Assembly: GCA_027625145.1 (NCBI GenBank)
Contig: JAQBXK010000002.1
Span: 1-64,000, forward strand
Length of the DNA stretch: 64,000 bases
Origin: Pseudomonadota bacterium
GTDB lineage: Bacteria; Pseudomonadota; Alphaproteobacteria; Puniceispirillales; Marisalimonadaceae
Direction of reading: 5' to 3'
The notes beneath the pieces are model-generated. The model ran no database searches. It was given only the letters and a program-made list of their open reading frames with translations, and was not told the DNA's origin. This document shows, piece by piece, positions 33,907-43,775 of this stretch. The stretch's first letter is position 1. Each line of letters opens with the position of its first letter. Position numbers and translations under genes: made by a program.

Positions 33907-35379
33907 TTATTTTTTAAAAAATAGTTTGGACCAAAAAGGAGAAGATAAACTGAAAAAAGTTAAAACAAAGAATAAGATAACTATTGGGCTTTCAAAAAAA
34001 GATAGAAAATTATTATCATAAATTATCATAGATTGTGAAAAACTTTCCTCTACTAATTTTCCTAAAATTAAACCCATAACTAATGGAGCTGCGCCAAAAC
34101 CATGTCTGTCCATAAAGTATCCTAGCAATCCTGCTGCAAGCATAATCCATACATCAAACATAGAAGAACTAAAAGAATATGATCCTATCAAGGAAAAAAC
34201 AAACACAGCAGGCCATAATAGTTTTCTAGGTATAAATGCTATTAAAGAAAAAAACTTTGCTCCTACTAATCCAATAAAAAGAAAGCCAAAATTAGCAATT
34301 AACATTGCTCCAAAAATTGCATAAACAAATTCAGGAGTTTCGCTAATAAGGTATGGCCCGGGTCTGAATCCATGCATAATTAAAGCTGCCAAAATAAGAG
34401 CCGTCGATCCACTTCCAGGTATTCCTAGAGCCAACGTAGGTACCATTGCTCCTCCCGCTGCAGCATTGTTAGCGGCTTCTGGGCCAACAATTCCCTCAGG
34501 AGAGCCTTTGCCAAATAGTTCTTTATTTTTTGACCATCTTCTAGCTTCATTATAACCCATAATAGCTGCAACTGTGGATCCTTCAGCTGGAAGAATCCCA
34601 ATAAAAGTCCCAATGCCTGACGATCTTAAGATTGTATATTTTAATTTTTTTAATTCTTTCCAAGTTGGTAACTTCAATGCTTTTGCGTGGATCCTTTCAA
34701 CTACGTTATTTAGTTTTTCGGATTGTTTAAATAGCTCACTTACTGCAAATAAACCTATTAAAACTGGAACAAAACTAATTCCTTCTTCTAGTTCACCTAT
34801 ATTAAAGGTAAATCTCTCGACACCAGTAGTTAAGTGAATACCAATTGTACCTAACAAAACTCCTGTTAATCCAGATATTAGATTTCTAATTGAAGAGATA
34901 CCGCTCATAGATGCAAGCATTGAAAGAGCAAAAATAGCAAGACCAAAATATTCTGCAGGACCAAACTCTAAAGCTACTGAAGCTAAAAGTGGGGCTGCAA
35001 AAATAAATACAATTAAACTAAAAATACCACCTAATACACTAGCAACAGCAGCCAATCCTAAAGCCCTTCCTGGCTCACCATTTTTTGCCATTGGATAACC
35101 ATCAAGAGCAGTAGCAACTGCAGGAGGTGCGCCGGGAGCATTTATCAAAATCGCAGTTATAGATCCCCCAAAGGTTCCTGCACAATATAAAGCAGCCATC
35201 ATTGATATGGCTGCTACTGGTTCTAAAGAAATTGTAAAAGGTATAAGTAATGCTATAGCCATAGGAGAACTTAGGCCTGGTAATGCTCCAACTAGAACAC
35301 CTATTAGTACTCCTCCAAGAATGAGTATTATGTTTTCAAACTCTAATAGTAACCCAAGTCCTTTAACTACATCTTCCAA
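33907..35379 (-). CDS. tctA: Tripartite tricarboxylate transporter, large permease TctA
   Basis: This 490-residue membrane protein has about twelve helices and the TctA signatures GVLVGALPGLSSPMAIALLIPFTISLEPVAAISMMAALYCAGTFGGSITAILINAPGAPPAVATALDGYPMAKNGEPGRALGLAA and GIGTFIGILPAEGSTVAAIMGYNEARRWSK, LALGIPGSGSTALILAALIMHG. It forms the channel of the TctABC uptake system. The start is TTG at 35379 with AGGAGTTT upstream. tctB lies 12 bases away, tctC next, all on the minus strand. Confidence 0.95.
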   Translation of the reverse strand: MEDVVKGLGLLLEFENIILILGGVLIGVLVGALPGLSSPMAIALLIPFTISLEPVAAISMMAALYCAGTFGGSITAILINAPGAPPAVATALDGYPMAKNGEPGRALGLAAVASVLGGIFSLIVFIFAAPLLASVALEFGPAEYFGLAIFALSMLASMSGISSIRNLISGLTGVLLGTIGIHLTTGVERFTFNIGELEEGISFVPVLIGLFAVSELFKQSEKLNNVVERIHAKALKLPTWKELKKLKYTILRSSGIGTFIGILPAEGSTVAAIMGYNEARRWSKNKELFGKGSPEGIVGPEAANNAAAGGAMVPTLALGIPGSGSTALILAALIMHGFRPGPYLISETPEFVYAIFGAMLIANFGFLFIGLVGAKFFSLIAFIPRKLLWPAVFVFSLIGSYSFSSSMFDVWIMLAAGLLGYFMDRHGFGAAPLVMGLILGKLVEESFSQSMIIYDNNFLSFFESPIVILFFVLTFFSLSSPFWSKLFFKK

Positions 35380-35391
35380 AGTAAACTCCTA

Positions 35392-35910
35392 TTAATTCAA
35401 TATATATTCTAATAGACCTGGTTCAAAATACACACCTAGAACAAAGTTAAATAGAAAAACAACAGATAGTGGAAAAAAAATTATATATAAAATTAGTACT
35501 TTGGCTCTATATTCTTTCCAATAAATTGGGAGAGCTGCACAAATAGCTATCATTGTTAAAATAGCACCAAGTATTTCAGAAAATGCAACTATTACTGTAA
35601 GTAATAACATTGTAAATAAAGTAGTATTAGGAATACTTTTTTTTCTATTACTATCTATATCTTTTTTATTTTTTTTTAATAAAAGATGTTCAAAAGGAAG
35701 AACCAATACCATTCCCAAAATAACTATTAATAAAATTTGAGGAAACATTTCGGCAGGGATATTATTTGCAAAAAGATCAGAAGCTTTTTCAAAATTTTTT
35801 GTTTCAAACCACAACACAGATATTATGATTATTAACACAATAGTAATGATTAAGTCAGTCTTATTAATAAGTGCACCCAAATTAATGGGTGCAGATTTAT
35901 TTTTGTCCAT
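35392..35910 (-). CDS. tctB: Tripartite tricarboxylate transporter, small permease TctB
   Basis: This 172-residue membrane protein has four predicted helices, starting LIITIVLIIIISVLWFETKNFEKASDLFANNIPAEMFPQILLIVILGMVLVLPFEHLLL, then a lysine-rich cytoplasmic loop and two further helices. Size, topology and position between tctC and tctA identify TctB, the poorly conserved small subunit. The sequence alone would be less decisive than the context. Confidence 0.88.
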   Translation of the reverse strand: MDKNKSAPINLGALINKTDLIITIVLIIIISVLWFETKNFEKASDLFANNIPAEMFPQILLIVILGMVLVLPFEHLLLKKNKKDIDSNRKKSIPNTTLFTMLLLTVIVAFSEILGAILTMIAICAALPIYWKEYRAKVLILYIIFFPLSVVFLFNFVLGVYFEPGLLEYILN

Positions 35911-35940
35911 ATTCTTGATAACCTTTATCGTAATTTTAAA

Positions 35941-36933
35941 TTACTTAGATAAACCAAGATCATTCAAAGCTTGTGCAGCAATTTTATACTCTTCTTTGAG
36001 ATGCTTGTCCCATACCTCATAACCAGCAACACTTGTTTCTACAGTTAATCCGGCAGAGCTAAGATAGTTTGAAAAGACGTCGTGTTTCATTGCTTTAACC
36101 ATAGCTTTAGAAATTTTTTCAATAATAGGTTTAGGAGTTGAAGCTAAAACTGCATATCCACGTGTGGTTGAGCATTTTGCTTTTATTCCAAGTTCATAAG
36201 TTGACGGAATATTTGGATAATCTTTTAGTCTATTTTCTGCCATAACTGCCAAAGCTTTAAATGTACCATCAGCTATTTGATTTGTAGCTTCACTAACATT
36301 TGGAAGAGTAGCGTCAATTTTGCCAGCCATTAAAGCTTGAACCATTTGCGCTCCAGAACCGAAAGGTACGACTTTATATTTAATTCCTGCTTCTTTTGCA
36401 AACTGAGCTAAGCCAATATGTTCAGTTCCCCCAATTTGAGCAACTCCCCAATTAAGAGCTCCTTTTTTTGATGCAGATATGATGTCTGCTAAGGTTTTAT
36501 ATTTGCTTTTTGAAGATACTGTAATAAATGTTGGGTCATCCATTGCTCTAGCTACACCAATTATATCATCAATCTTCATTTTTGATTTTCCTCTAGCCAT
36601 TGTATAGAGGTGTGATTGTGTTAAAGCCATAATTGTATGGCCATCAGCAGGCTTTGACAAAACATAAGCCTGAGCTTTTGCTCCAGATCCACCTTGTTTA
36701 GATACTATAGCTATATCAGTATTTAAATTTCTACGGGTTCTTATTGACATCATCCTAGCAGTTACATCAGTTCCTCCACCATATTTTGAGTGGATAACCA
36801 CCTCAATATTTTTACTAGGATATTCATCGGCATTAGCTAATGAAAATAGTCCAAAGGTGCTTATACCAGTTAAGGTTAAAAGGCTTAAACTTGTCTTTAT
36901 TATATTTCTTCTAAATAAATTTCCTTGTATCAC
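35941..36933 (-). CDS. tctC: Tripartite tricarboxylate transporter substrate-binding protein TctC
   Basis: This extracytoplasmic receptor of about 330 residues has a signal peptide with a twin-arginine-like FRRNIIKTSLSLLTLTGIS and a cleavage site near NADEYPSKN. The Bug/TctC fold shows IEVVIHSKYGGGTDVTARMM, SKQGGSGAKAQAYVLSKPADGHTIMALTQSH and GSGAQMVQALMAGKIDATLPNVSEA. I prefer the GTG at 36933, because GGGGAGAG stands five bases before it; an ATG at 36948 is possible. It delivers a carboxylate to TctAB. The substrate is unknown; the flanking MmgE/PrpD gene suggests a citrate-like acid. Confidence 0.92.
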   Translation of the reverse strand: MIQGNLFRRNIIKTSLSLLTLTGISTFGLFSLANADEYPSKNIEVVIHSKYGGGTDVTARMMSIRTRRNLNTDIAIVSKQGGSGAKAQAYVLSKPADGHTIMALTQSHLYTMARGKSKMKIDDIIGVARAMDDPTFITVSSKSKYKTLADIISASKKGALNWGVAQIGGTEHIGLAQFAKEAGIKYKVVPFGSGAQMVQALMAGKIDATLPNVSEATNQIADGTFKALAVMAENRLKDYPNIPSTYELGIKAKCSTTRGYAVLASTPKPIIEKISKAMVKAMKHDVFSNYLSSAGLTVETSVAGYEVWDKHLKEEYKIAAQALNDLGLSK

Positions 36934-37043
36934 TATAACTCTCCCCATTTAATTAAATTTTAACTTCACTTTGTATTTGATAAATTATTAATGCAACTAA
37001 TATTTTATAAAATTAGTGAATGTATTAAATATTCTATATATAG

Positions 37044-37898
37044 CTATATAGTAATTTTAATATCTCCTTTTAATTGGGTTCTATGCATTATCCTTCTGGT
37101 GCCAGGGTCAAAAGAATCTCTTTTGTGTAATACATTTAAATTCTTCCACATTAATAAATCCCCTACTTTCCATTTTTGTGTCCACGTAAACTTTGCTTGA
37201 GTTGCATGTTGCCAAACTTCATCAAGTAATTTTTCACTTTCTCTGACTTCCATTCCTATTATATAGGCGTGAGGCCTTCTTCCAAGAAAGAGCATTTGTT
37301 TATTAGTTTGCGGATCTCTTATAACTAATGGATGTCTTGCCCCAGGAGTTTGTGAAGGATTATTAGTTTCATTATATCCTTTTCTTAACATTCCAGCACT
37401 ATTATGAGCTGAGTCGTGTATTAGTGTTTTATCTTTTATTTTATTTTTCAATATTTCAGGCAATTCTATATATGCATAAGTCATATTTGCAAAATGAGTG
37501 TTACCTTGATTTTCAGGAACTTCAAGTGCATATAAAATGCCTGCTTTAGGAGGAAGTTCATTATATGTCATATCGGCATGCCATACAGCTTCTCCATCTC
37601 CTAAATTTCCGATTGGAATTCCAGTATTATTTTTTACATTTGAAATAACATTTATTTCAGGAAAATCTGGTAAGAAAGTTATTCCATATGGATTTGGCCC
37701 GGGAGGATCAAGCTCGCCAAAATTTTTACTGAAATTTATAAGATCATTATCATCTAGTTTTTGATTTTTGAATACAAGAACTAATCTTTCGTCCCATGAA
37801 TGATTAATGAATTTTATTTGCGTTTCAGTTAATGACTTTTTTAAATCAATACCTTCTATTTCTCCCCCTAGGGAATTGGAGCTATTAATTAAATTCAT
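37044..37898 (-). CDS. TauD/TfdA family 2-oxoglutarate-dependent dioxygenase
   Basis: This 284-residue non-haem Fe(II) enzyme carries the iron-binding HxD of AVWHADMTYNELPPKAGILYALEVPE, the distal His in VLHKRDSFDPGTRRIMHRTQ and the 2-oxoglutarate-binding Arg that follows. Family members hydroxylate sulfonates, aryloxy acids, trimethyl compounds and many other small acids, often releasing aldehydes. The gene lies 13 bases after the enolase-superfamily gene and 95 bases before tctC on the minus strand, so it probably processes the same imported compound. The exact substrate is unknown. Confidence 0.9.
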   Translation of the reverse strand: MNLINSSNSLGGEIEGIDLKKSLTETQIKFINHSWDERLVLVFKNQKLDDNDLINFSKNFGELDPPGPNPYGITFLPDFPEINVISNVKNNTGIPIGNLGDGEAVWHADMTYNELPPKAGILYALEVPENQGNTHFANMTYAYIELPEILKNKIKDKTLIHDSAHNSAGMLRKGYNETNNPSQTPGARHPLVIRDPQTNKQMLFLGRRPHAYIIGMEVRESEKLLDEVWQHATQAKFTWTQKWKVGDLLMWKNLNVLHKRDSFDPGTRRIMHRTQLKGDIKITI

Positions 37899-37910
37899 AT
37901 ATTGATCTCC

Positions 37911-39011
37911 TTAAATTGTATTTTCAATTACTTCATTAAATATAGTGTATTTTTTAAGTTTATCTTTATCTATTTTAGGAACCCAGTTTTCTTCAATAAT
38001 TAGAAATCCTTTTTCGAATTTTAGAGGGTTTTTTAAAATTCTTGCTTCTGGTTTTACTTTTAAAAAACCATTGTATTCTCCGGCATTGTCAATTAAATTA
38101 TTCGCTATCTTTGCTTCCATCCAACAGTTAATTTCTGATCCCAGTCCATCACCTAATACAATTTTTAGCCCTAGACTATGAGCATATTTGATAGAATCAT
38201 ATAAGTTTTGGATAGAATTAAATCTTTTTAATTTTAATTTACATAGGCCAACACCAGGTATTTGAGAAGCTCTTTTTATATCTTTTAAGTCACATATTGG
38301 CTCATCTAACATAATTGGAACTTTAGAAATTTTAGCTACGGCTGCATTAGCTTCCCAGTCCTCTGCATTGCAAGGTTGTTCAAAAAGTTCAATATAATTG
38401 GGTTCTAGTTCTTTAACAAAGTTACACCCATCAATCTTAGTATATCCTCTATTTGCATCTATTCTTAACGTTGCGCGTCCATTTAAATGCGTTTGAATAC
38501 TATTAATTTTTTTAAGGTCTGCGTTTATATCTTTACCTACTTTAACTTTTATTGTGTTAAAGCCATTGTCAATAAGTTGGTCAAGTTCATCTTTTATCTC
38601 AAACTCTTCTTCAGCGTTAAAGGCCGTTAATAACTTTAATTTAATTGCTCCTTTATTCTCTAAGATTTTGTTACTTTCCATCATTTCAATAGATGTGATC
38701 ATAGCGCTTGCAGCAACTTTACTAAAATGAGAAAGAGACGAGATAATTTTTTTTGCTTCATTAAGAGGTTTTCTTATAATTAATTTGGCAAGTATTCTTG
38801 CAAACGTCCAACCACCATCGCGGGTTTCGTTACTTGAACCAGGGGAAATATGTTGTTCTCCCCAACCTTCTTTTCCATTACTATCAATCATGCAAACAAT
38901 AATAGGTTCAAAAGAATGAAAAGTATTATATGACAATTTATAAGGTTTAATTAAGGGAATATCTAGTCTATACAAATGAACACTTATTATATAGTTTTCT
39001 TTAATTTTCAT
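37911..39011 (-). CDS. Enolase superfamily (mandelate racemase/muconate lactonizing) enzyme
   Basis: This 366-residue protein has the MLE-subgroup catalytic layout: Lys pair in TIKVKVGKD, metal ligands in TLRIDANRGY (Asp), YIELFEQPC (Glu) and PIMLDEPICD (Asp/Glu), and a Lys in CKLKLKRF. Such enzymes abstract a proton next to a carboxylate and catalyse racemisation, cycloisomerisation, epimerisation or dehydration. It is the first gene of the minus-strand set leading to TauD, TctCBA and MmgE/PrpD. Substrate specificity is not readable from sequence. Confidence 0.9.
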   Translation of the reverse strand: MKIKENYIISVHLYRLDIPLIKPYKLSYNTFHSFEPIIVCMIDSNGKEGWGEQHISPGSSNETRDGGWTFARILAKLIIRKPLNEAKKIISSLSHFSKVAASAMITSIEMMESNKILENKGAIKLKLLTAFNAEEEFEIKDELDQLIDNGFNTIKVKVGKDINADLKKINSIQTHLNGRATLRIDANRGYTKIDGCNFVKELEPNYIELFEQPCNAEDWEANAAVAKISKVPIMLDEPICDLKDIKRASQIPGVGLCKLKLKRFNSIQNLYDSIKYAHSLGLKIVLGDGLGSEINCWMEAKIANNLIDNAGEYNGFLKVKPEARILKNPLKFEKGFLIIEENWVPKIDKDKLKKYTIFNEVIENTI

Positions 39012-39124
39012 TTTGTTTCCTTGATATATATCAACAAAGTATATGGCATAAATTAAAAAATTAACTATATATTATAAAATAATTTTAATTTTTTAATATA
39101 TTTACGAATTAGGAGAATGTAAAA

Positions 39125-39655
39125 ATGACAGTTTATAGCATAGGCGATAAGACGCCAACCTTACCAGAAGAAGGTAATTACTGGATAGCGCCTGGAGCTC
39201 ATGTAATGGGACAAGTAGTGCTAGGAAATAATGTTGGGGTATGGTTTGGATCTGTTTTAAGAGGCGACAATGATGTGATAGCAATAGGTGATGAAACTAA
39301 TATTCAAGAAAACACCATTATTCATGCTGACCCAGGTTGTCCCGTTACAATTGGCAATAACTGTACCATTGGTCATAACGCTATAATTCATGGCTGTACT
39401 ATAGGAAATAATACTCTTATTGGTATGGGAGCAACTATATTAAACAATGCAAAAATTGGAAATAATTGTTTGGTTGGAGCCGGAGCCTTAGTTACTGAAA
39501 ACAAAGAGTTTCCTGACGGTTCTTTAATAGTTGGCTCTCCTGCTAAAGCAGTAAAAGAATTAGACGAGAAAACTATTGCTAATTTAACAAGATCTTCTAA
39601 GCATTATGTAGAAAATTTTAAGAAGTTTTCAAAAGAGCTGAAAGAAATTAAATAA
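39125..39655 (+). CDS. Gamma-class carbonic anhydrase-like protein (YrdA type)
   Basis: This 176-residue left-handed beta-helix protein has hexapeptide repeats (GNNVGVWFGSVLRGDNDVIAIGDETNIQENTIIHAD, then GNNCTIGHNAIIHGCTIGNNTLIGMGATILNNAKIGNNCLVGAGALV). The three His ligands of the gamma-carbonic-anhydrase zinc/iron site fall in IIHAD, IGHNA and IIHGC. Many YrdA relatives show little anhydrase activity, so the function is uncertain. The stop overlaps that of the convergent CaiB gene by eight bases. Confidence 0.92.
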   Translation: MTVYSIGDKTPTLPEEGNYWIAPGAHVMGQVVLGNNVGVWFGSVLRGDNDVIAIGDETNIQENTIIHADPGCPVTIGNNCTIGHNAIIHGCTIGNNTLIGMGATILNNAKIGNNCLVGAGALVTENKEFPDGSLIVGSPAKAVKELDEKTIANLTRSSKHYVENFKKFSKELKEIK

Positions 39656-40859
39656 TTTTCTTATTTTTAAAGCTATGAATTTCATCTTCTGAGTAACCAA
39701 CACTTTTTAGAATTTCTTCATTGTGCTCTCCTAGTTTTGGAGCTGTTTTTATAACGGAAGGTGTTTCAGAAAACTTCCACGGAGTGCCATGAATTTTTAA
39801 GGTTTTGTCAATTTCAGGATAATACTTTTCTGATACATAATTATTATCAACAATATTAGGTTCGTTTGATGCCTCTAACATAGTATTTACATGTGTTGAG
39901 ATAATATCTGCTTCTCTTAAAATATTTATCCAATGTTCTCTTGTGTTTTTTGCAAAAAGGGTAGCAAGAGTTGAAAGAATTTCATTTTTTTTATCTTCAG
40001 AATCAAATGCCATTCCTAAATCATTAAGATTTTTTTCTTTCATAGTTTCATAAAAACCTAAAGCTTCTAAAGCAGGTTTCCAGTCTTTATGGTCTACCTG
40101 CATAGCTAAAGGCTTGTTTTCAATATCATTAAAACAAGCGGCAATACCTGGTTTTTCTCTTGTTCCGTTAATTCTGGCACCTGTTATTGGTGGTTTATTT
40201 TTCCACATTGCTGTTGTCATGGTCCAGCCCATTAGCCTAAAGGCACTACCTACAAGAGAAGTTTCAACTTTCTGTCCTACGCCTGTGGTCCGAGCGTGAA
40301 TTAGTGCAGCAAGAACGCCTCCAAATGTTAAAATTGCACATGTTTCATCTGCAACGGAAGCTACGCCCGTACGTAAATTTTGCCCAGGTATTGAAAATGC
40401 TTCTGTTACTCCAGCCAAGGCTTGCCCAACTGCATCAGTACCAGGCAAATCTGCATCAGGACCATCTGGTCCATAAGCTGAAACAGATCCATATACTATT
40501 GCAGGATTTATTTTTTTTAATTCTTCATATCCAAAACCTAATTTTTTTGCGACCCTTGGTCTAAAGTTTTGACCAAATATTTCTGCTTCTTTTATCAATC
40601 TGTGTAAAATAGATTTTCCTTCATCTGATTTTAAATTCAAAGTTAGACTTTTTACGCCTCTATTATTAGTTTCAAAAAAAGAACTAAATGATCCTATGAT
40701 TTCACCTGCATATCGGCTATTGTCACCTCCACTAGGTGGTTCAATTTTAATTACTTGTGCTCCAAGATCAGCCATAAACATGTAAGGAACAGTTCCAGCT
40801 TGAGCCGTTGAACAGGTTACAACTTTTATACCAGATAACGGTCCATTATTATTTTTCAT
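39648..40859 (-). CDS. CaiB/BaiF family CoA-transferase, copy 1
   Basis: This 403-residue class III CoA-transferase has GIKVVTCSTAQAGTVPYMFMADLGAQVIKIEPPSGGDNSRY at the N terminus, the LTLNLKSDEGKSIL strand, IVYGSVSAYGPDGPDADLPGTDAVGQALAG with the likely catalytic Asp (GTDAVGQ), and a C-terminal GEHNEEILKSVGYSEDEI. Such enzymes move CoA between carboxylic acids. It lies 36 bases after an enoyl-CoA hydratase gene in the same direction, which suggests a shared short beta-oxidation-type route. Donor and acceptor acids are unknown. Confidence 0.92.
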   Translation of the reverse strand: MKNNNGPLSGIKVVTCSTAQAGTVPYMFMADLGAQVIKIEPPSGGDNSRYAGEIIGSFSSFFETNNRGVKSLTLNLKSDEGKSILHRLIKEAEIFGQNFRPRVAKKLGFGYEELKKINPAIVYGSVSAYGPDGPDADLPGTDAVGQALAGVTEAFSIPGQNLRTGVASVADETCAILTFGGVLAALIHARTTGVGQKVETSLVGSAFRLMGWTMTTAMWKNKPPITGARINGTREKPGIAACFNDIENKPLAMQVDHKDWKPALEALGFYETMKEKNLNDLGMAFDSEDKKNEILSTLATLFAKNTREHWINILREADIISTHVNTMLEASNEPNIVDNNYVSEKYYPEIDKTLKIHGTPWKFSETPSVIKTAPKLGEHNEEILKSVGYSEDEIHSFKNKKII

Positions 40860-40895
40860 TTTGAAATCCTTTTAAATATAAAAAAATTATAAAAA

Positions 40896-41699
40896 TTATT
40901 TTAACTTAGGCATATTATATCTATCTTCTGTATTAACCCAGCCCTTGAAATTGGGCGTTCTTTTTTCTGCAAAAGCGCGTCTACTTTCCATCCTATCCTC
41001 GGTATCACCGTGGAGATGAAGTTTCTCTGCCAGGTCACTAATATTTGGACTAATTTTAGGAGCCATATGTTTCATCATGTACAATGTATTTACTCTAGCA
41101 GCAGGAGGAAGTGTTAATAAATGTTCCGCCATTGAATTAGCCTCACTCATTAAATCTTTAGCTTCAACAAGGCGATTGATAAACCCAACTTGATGCATTC
41201 TTTCTGCACTTATTCTATATCCAAAAGCCATTTCTGTAGCGATAGGATGTGGAAGGTTTCCATAATGGCCATGATTATAACCTCCAAGAAGCCAACGTTT
41301 TGCTTCTGACATTTCAAATATTGCTTCTTTGACAGCTATTCTTAGATCTGTTCTTTCAACCAACATAAATCCACCGCCCATGGCAAAACCATTTACGGCG
41401 GCTATAACTGGTTTTTGCAGAATCCCAGTTTGAAAGGGGTCAATTAAATTTTCTTCAACAAATTCTTTTGGTGAGCCTGGAATGCCTCTATCAAGTGATT
41501 CCTTCATATCTTCGCCAGCACAAAACCCTCTACCAGTACCTGTAAGGATAGCCACCTCAAGATCTTTGTCTTCATGAAAACGATTAAATGCATCTGCCAT
41601 GCCGTCTCGTATAACGGCACTCAAGGCATTCAATCTTTCAGGGCGGTTCAATCGTATAGTTATAATTTGCCCATTAATTTCAGTTTCAACAAAACTCAT
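40896..41699 (-). CDS. Enoyl-CoA hydratase/isomerase family protein
   Basis: This 267-residue crotonase-fold protein shows ITIRLNRPERLNALSAVIRDGM, the oxyanion-hole segments ILTGTGRGFCAGEDMKESL and AAVNGFAMGGGFMLVERTDLRIA, and FEMSEAKRWLLGGYN in which one catalytic Glu is expected. It hydrates or isomerises an enoyl-CoA. The C-terminal RRAFAEKRTPNFKGW trimerisation motif is present. It is the first gene of a pair with the downstream CaiB/BaiF transferase. Confidence 0.92.
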   Translation of the reverse strand: MSFVETEINGQIITIRLNRPERLNALSAVIRDGMADAFNRFHEDKDLEVAILTGTGRGFCAGEDMKESLDRGIPGSPKEFVEENLIDPFQTGILQKPVIAAVNGFAMGGGFMLVERTDLRIAVKEAIFEMSEAKRWLLGGYNHGHYGNLPHPIATEMAFGYRISAERMHQVGFINRLVEAKDLMSEANSMAEHLLTLPPAARVNTLYMMKHMAPKISPNISDLAEKLHLHGDTEDRMESRRAFAEKRTPNFKGWVNTEDRYNMPKLK

Positions 41700-41832
41700 T
41701 TTTTAACTCCCAGATAAAAATTTAACTTGTTATCTAATATTATATACTAATAACTGTTGCAAGTCATAGAGATTAAATCATAATTATAATAAAGTCATTA
41801 TGAGTTTTTGATGTATTTAAAGGATATAAGGT

Positions 41833-42942
41833 ATGAAAACTAAAGCCGCTGTTGCCATAGAAGCTGGCAAGCCACTTGAAATTATGGATGTTGATCTTGA
41901 AGGCCCTCGTTCAGGAGAGGTTTTAGTAGAAATAAAGGCAACCGGTATCTGTCATACTGATCAGTTTACTTTATCTGGAGATGATCCGGAAGGAATGTTT
42001 CCTGCCATTTTGGGTCATGAAGGAGCAGGAATAGTTAGAGAAATTGGTAAGGGGGTCACTTCTCTTAAAGAAGGAGATCATGTGATACCTTTATATACTC
42101 CTGAATGCAGAGAATGTGAATATTGTTTGCATCCTAAGACAAATTTATGTCAAGCAATAAGGACTACTCAAGGTCAAGGGTTGATGCCAGACGGAACTAG
42201 TAGATTTTCTATAAATGGCAAACCTATTCTACATTATATGGGAACTTCAACTTTTTCTAATTATACGGTTGTTCCAGAGATTGCCTTAGCAAAGGTTAAT
42301 AAATCAGCTCCATTTGATAAAATTTGCTATATTGGATGCGGTGTAACAACTGGAATTGGAGCTGTAATAAACACTGCAAAAGCTCAAGCAGGTTGTAAAG
42401 CAGTAGTTTTTGGTCTTGGAGGAATAGGCCTTAATGTTATTCAAGGTTTAAGAATGATCGGTGCCAATATGATTGTTGGCGTTGACATGAATGATGCAAA
42501 AGAAGCTTGGGGCAAAAAATTTGGAATGACGGATTTTGTTAACCCAAGTCAAGTTAAGGGTGATTTAGTTAATCATCTTGTTGAACTTACTGGAGGAGGG
42601 GCCGATTACTCATTTGAGTGTATTGGTAATGTAAATGTTATGCGTCAAGCTCTTGAATGTACTCATAAAGGTTGGGGAGAAAGTATAATTATTGGTGTCG
42701 CTGGAGCAGGGCAAGAAATTACAACCAGGCCTTTTCAATTAGTAACTGGAAGAAGTTGGAAGGGAACTGCTTTTGGTGGAGCTCGGGGAAGAACTGATGT
42801 TCCTAAAATAGTAGAATGGTATCTTCAAGGAAAAATTGAAATCGATCCATTGATTACGCACACTTTAGAATTAGAAAATATTAACAAGGGTTTTGATTTA
42901 ATGCACTCAGGTGAGTCGATTAGATCTGTTGTTGTTTTTTAA
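41833..42942 (+). CDS. frmA: S-(hydroxymethyl)glutathione dehydrogenase (class III alcohol dehydrogenase)
   Basis: This 369-residue NAD-dependent zinc enzyme oxidises the glutathione adduct of formaldehyde. Family hallmarks are [33 protein letters not shown] with the catalytic-zinc Cys and His, the structural-zinc run [46 protein letters not shown] and [23 protein letters not shown]. Length equals the known enzyme. fghA overlaps its stop by one base. The pair removes formaldehyde, for example from demethylation of methylated compounds. Confidence 0.97.
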   Translation: MKTKAAVAIEAGKPLEIMDVDLEGPRSGEVLVEIKATGICHTDQFTLSGDDPEGMFPAILGHEGAGIVREIGKGVTSLKEGDHVIPLYTPECRECEYCLHPKTNLCQAIRTTQGQGLMPDGTSRFSINGKPILHYMGTSTFSNYTVVPEIALAKVNKSAPFDKICYIGCGVTTGIGAVINTAKAQAGCKAVVFGLGGIGLNVIQGLRMIGANMIVGVDMNDAKEAWGKKFGMTDFVNPSQVKGDLVNHLVELTGGGADYSFECIGNVNVMRQALECTHKGWGESIIIGVAGAGQEITTRPFQLVTGRSWKGTAFGGARGRTDVPKIVEWYLQGKIEIDPLITHTLELENINKGFDLMHSGESIRSVVVF

Positions 42943-43766
42943 TGAAAAAAATATCAGAATCATATTCTTTTGGTGGGAAGCAATATATCTATTCTCATAA
43001 GTCATTAGTAAATAATTGTGAGATGACCTTTAGCGTTTTTATGCCTCCAAATTATAAAAATGCTCCTGTTTTATGGTACTTGTCAGGTTTAACATGCAGT
43101 CATGTAAATGTTTTAGAAAAAGGAGAATATAGAAGAAAAGCAGCTGAACTTGGTATAGTTATAATTTGTCCAGATACAAGCCCAAGAGGAGAAGATGTAC
43201 CTGATGAAAAGGACAATTGGCAATTTGGATCAGGCGCTGGATTTTATATAGATGCAACTGAGATTCCTTATAGTAAGAATTATAATATGTATAGCTATGT
43301 AACAATAGAACTGCCAAAACTGATAGAGGCTAATTTTGATTTTGATATGTCTAGGCAAAGTATATTTGGTCATTCTATGGGAGGACATGGCGCATTGATA
43401 ATGGCTTTAAGAAATCCAAAAAAATATAAAAGTTGTTCTGCCTTTGCTCCAATTGTTGAACCTTCTTCAGCTGGTTGGTCTAGTGAAGCGTTTAAAAAAT
43501 ATATAGGATTAAATAAAGAAAATTGGAGTATGTATGACAGCGTTGCCTTAGTTAAAAGCGGGCATATTTTTCCTGAGATTTTAATTGATCAAGGTGAAGC
43601 AGATAGCTTTCTTGATGAAGGATTAAGGCCTTGGCTATTAACTGAAGCGTGTAAAAATACTTCAATTAATTTAGAATTAAGAATGCAACCAAACTATGAT
43701 CATTCCTATTTTTTTATTTCAACTTTTATGAATGATCATTTGATGTGGCATAAAGATAGAATTTAA
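42942..43766 (+). CDS. fghA: S-formylglutathione hydrolase
   Basis: This 274-residue esterase hydrolyses S-formylglutathione to formate and glutathione. It has the nucleophile elbow SIFGHSMGGHGALIMALRNP, FMPPNYKNAPVLWYLSGLTCSH, ICPDTSPRGEDVPDEKDNWQFGSGAGFYIDATEIPYSKNYNMYSYV, the Asp in IDQGEADSFLDEGLRP and the His in QPNYDHSYFFISTFMNDHLMWH. Its ATG overlaps the last base of frmA, which shows an operon. No formate dehydrogenase is present in the window. Confidence 0.96.
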   Translation: MKKISESYSFGGKQYIYSHKSLVNNCEMTFSVFMPPNYKNAPVLWYLSGLTCSHVNVLEKGEYRRKAAELGIVIICPDTSPRGEDVPDEKDNWQFGSGAGFYIDATEIPYSKNYNMYSYVTIELPKLIEANFDFDMSRQSIFGHSMGGHGALIMALRNPKKYKSCSAFAPIVEPSSAGWSSEAFKKYIGLNKENWSMYDSVALVKSGHIFPEILIDQGEADSFLDEGLRPWLLTEACKNTSINLELRMQPNYDHSYFFISTFMNDHLMWHKDRI

Positions 43767-43775
43767 ATTTATAAT

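Noticed and set aside
40304-40564. Gln/Leu/His-rich 86-residue frame on the plus strand
   Set aside because: It is the antisense shadow of the CaiB gene at 39648-40859; the composition is an artefact of that reading frame.
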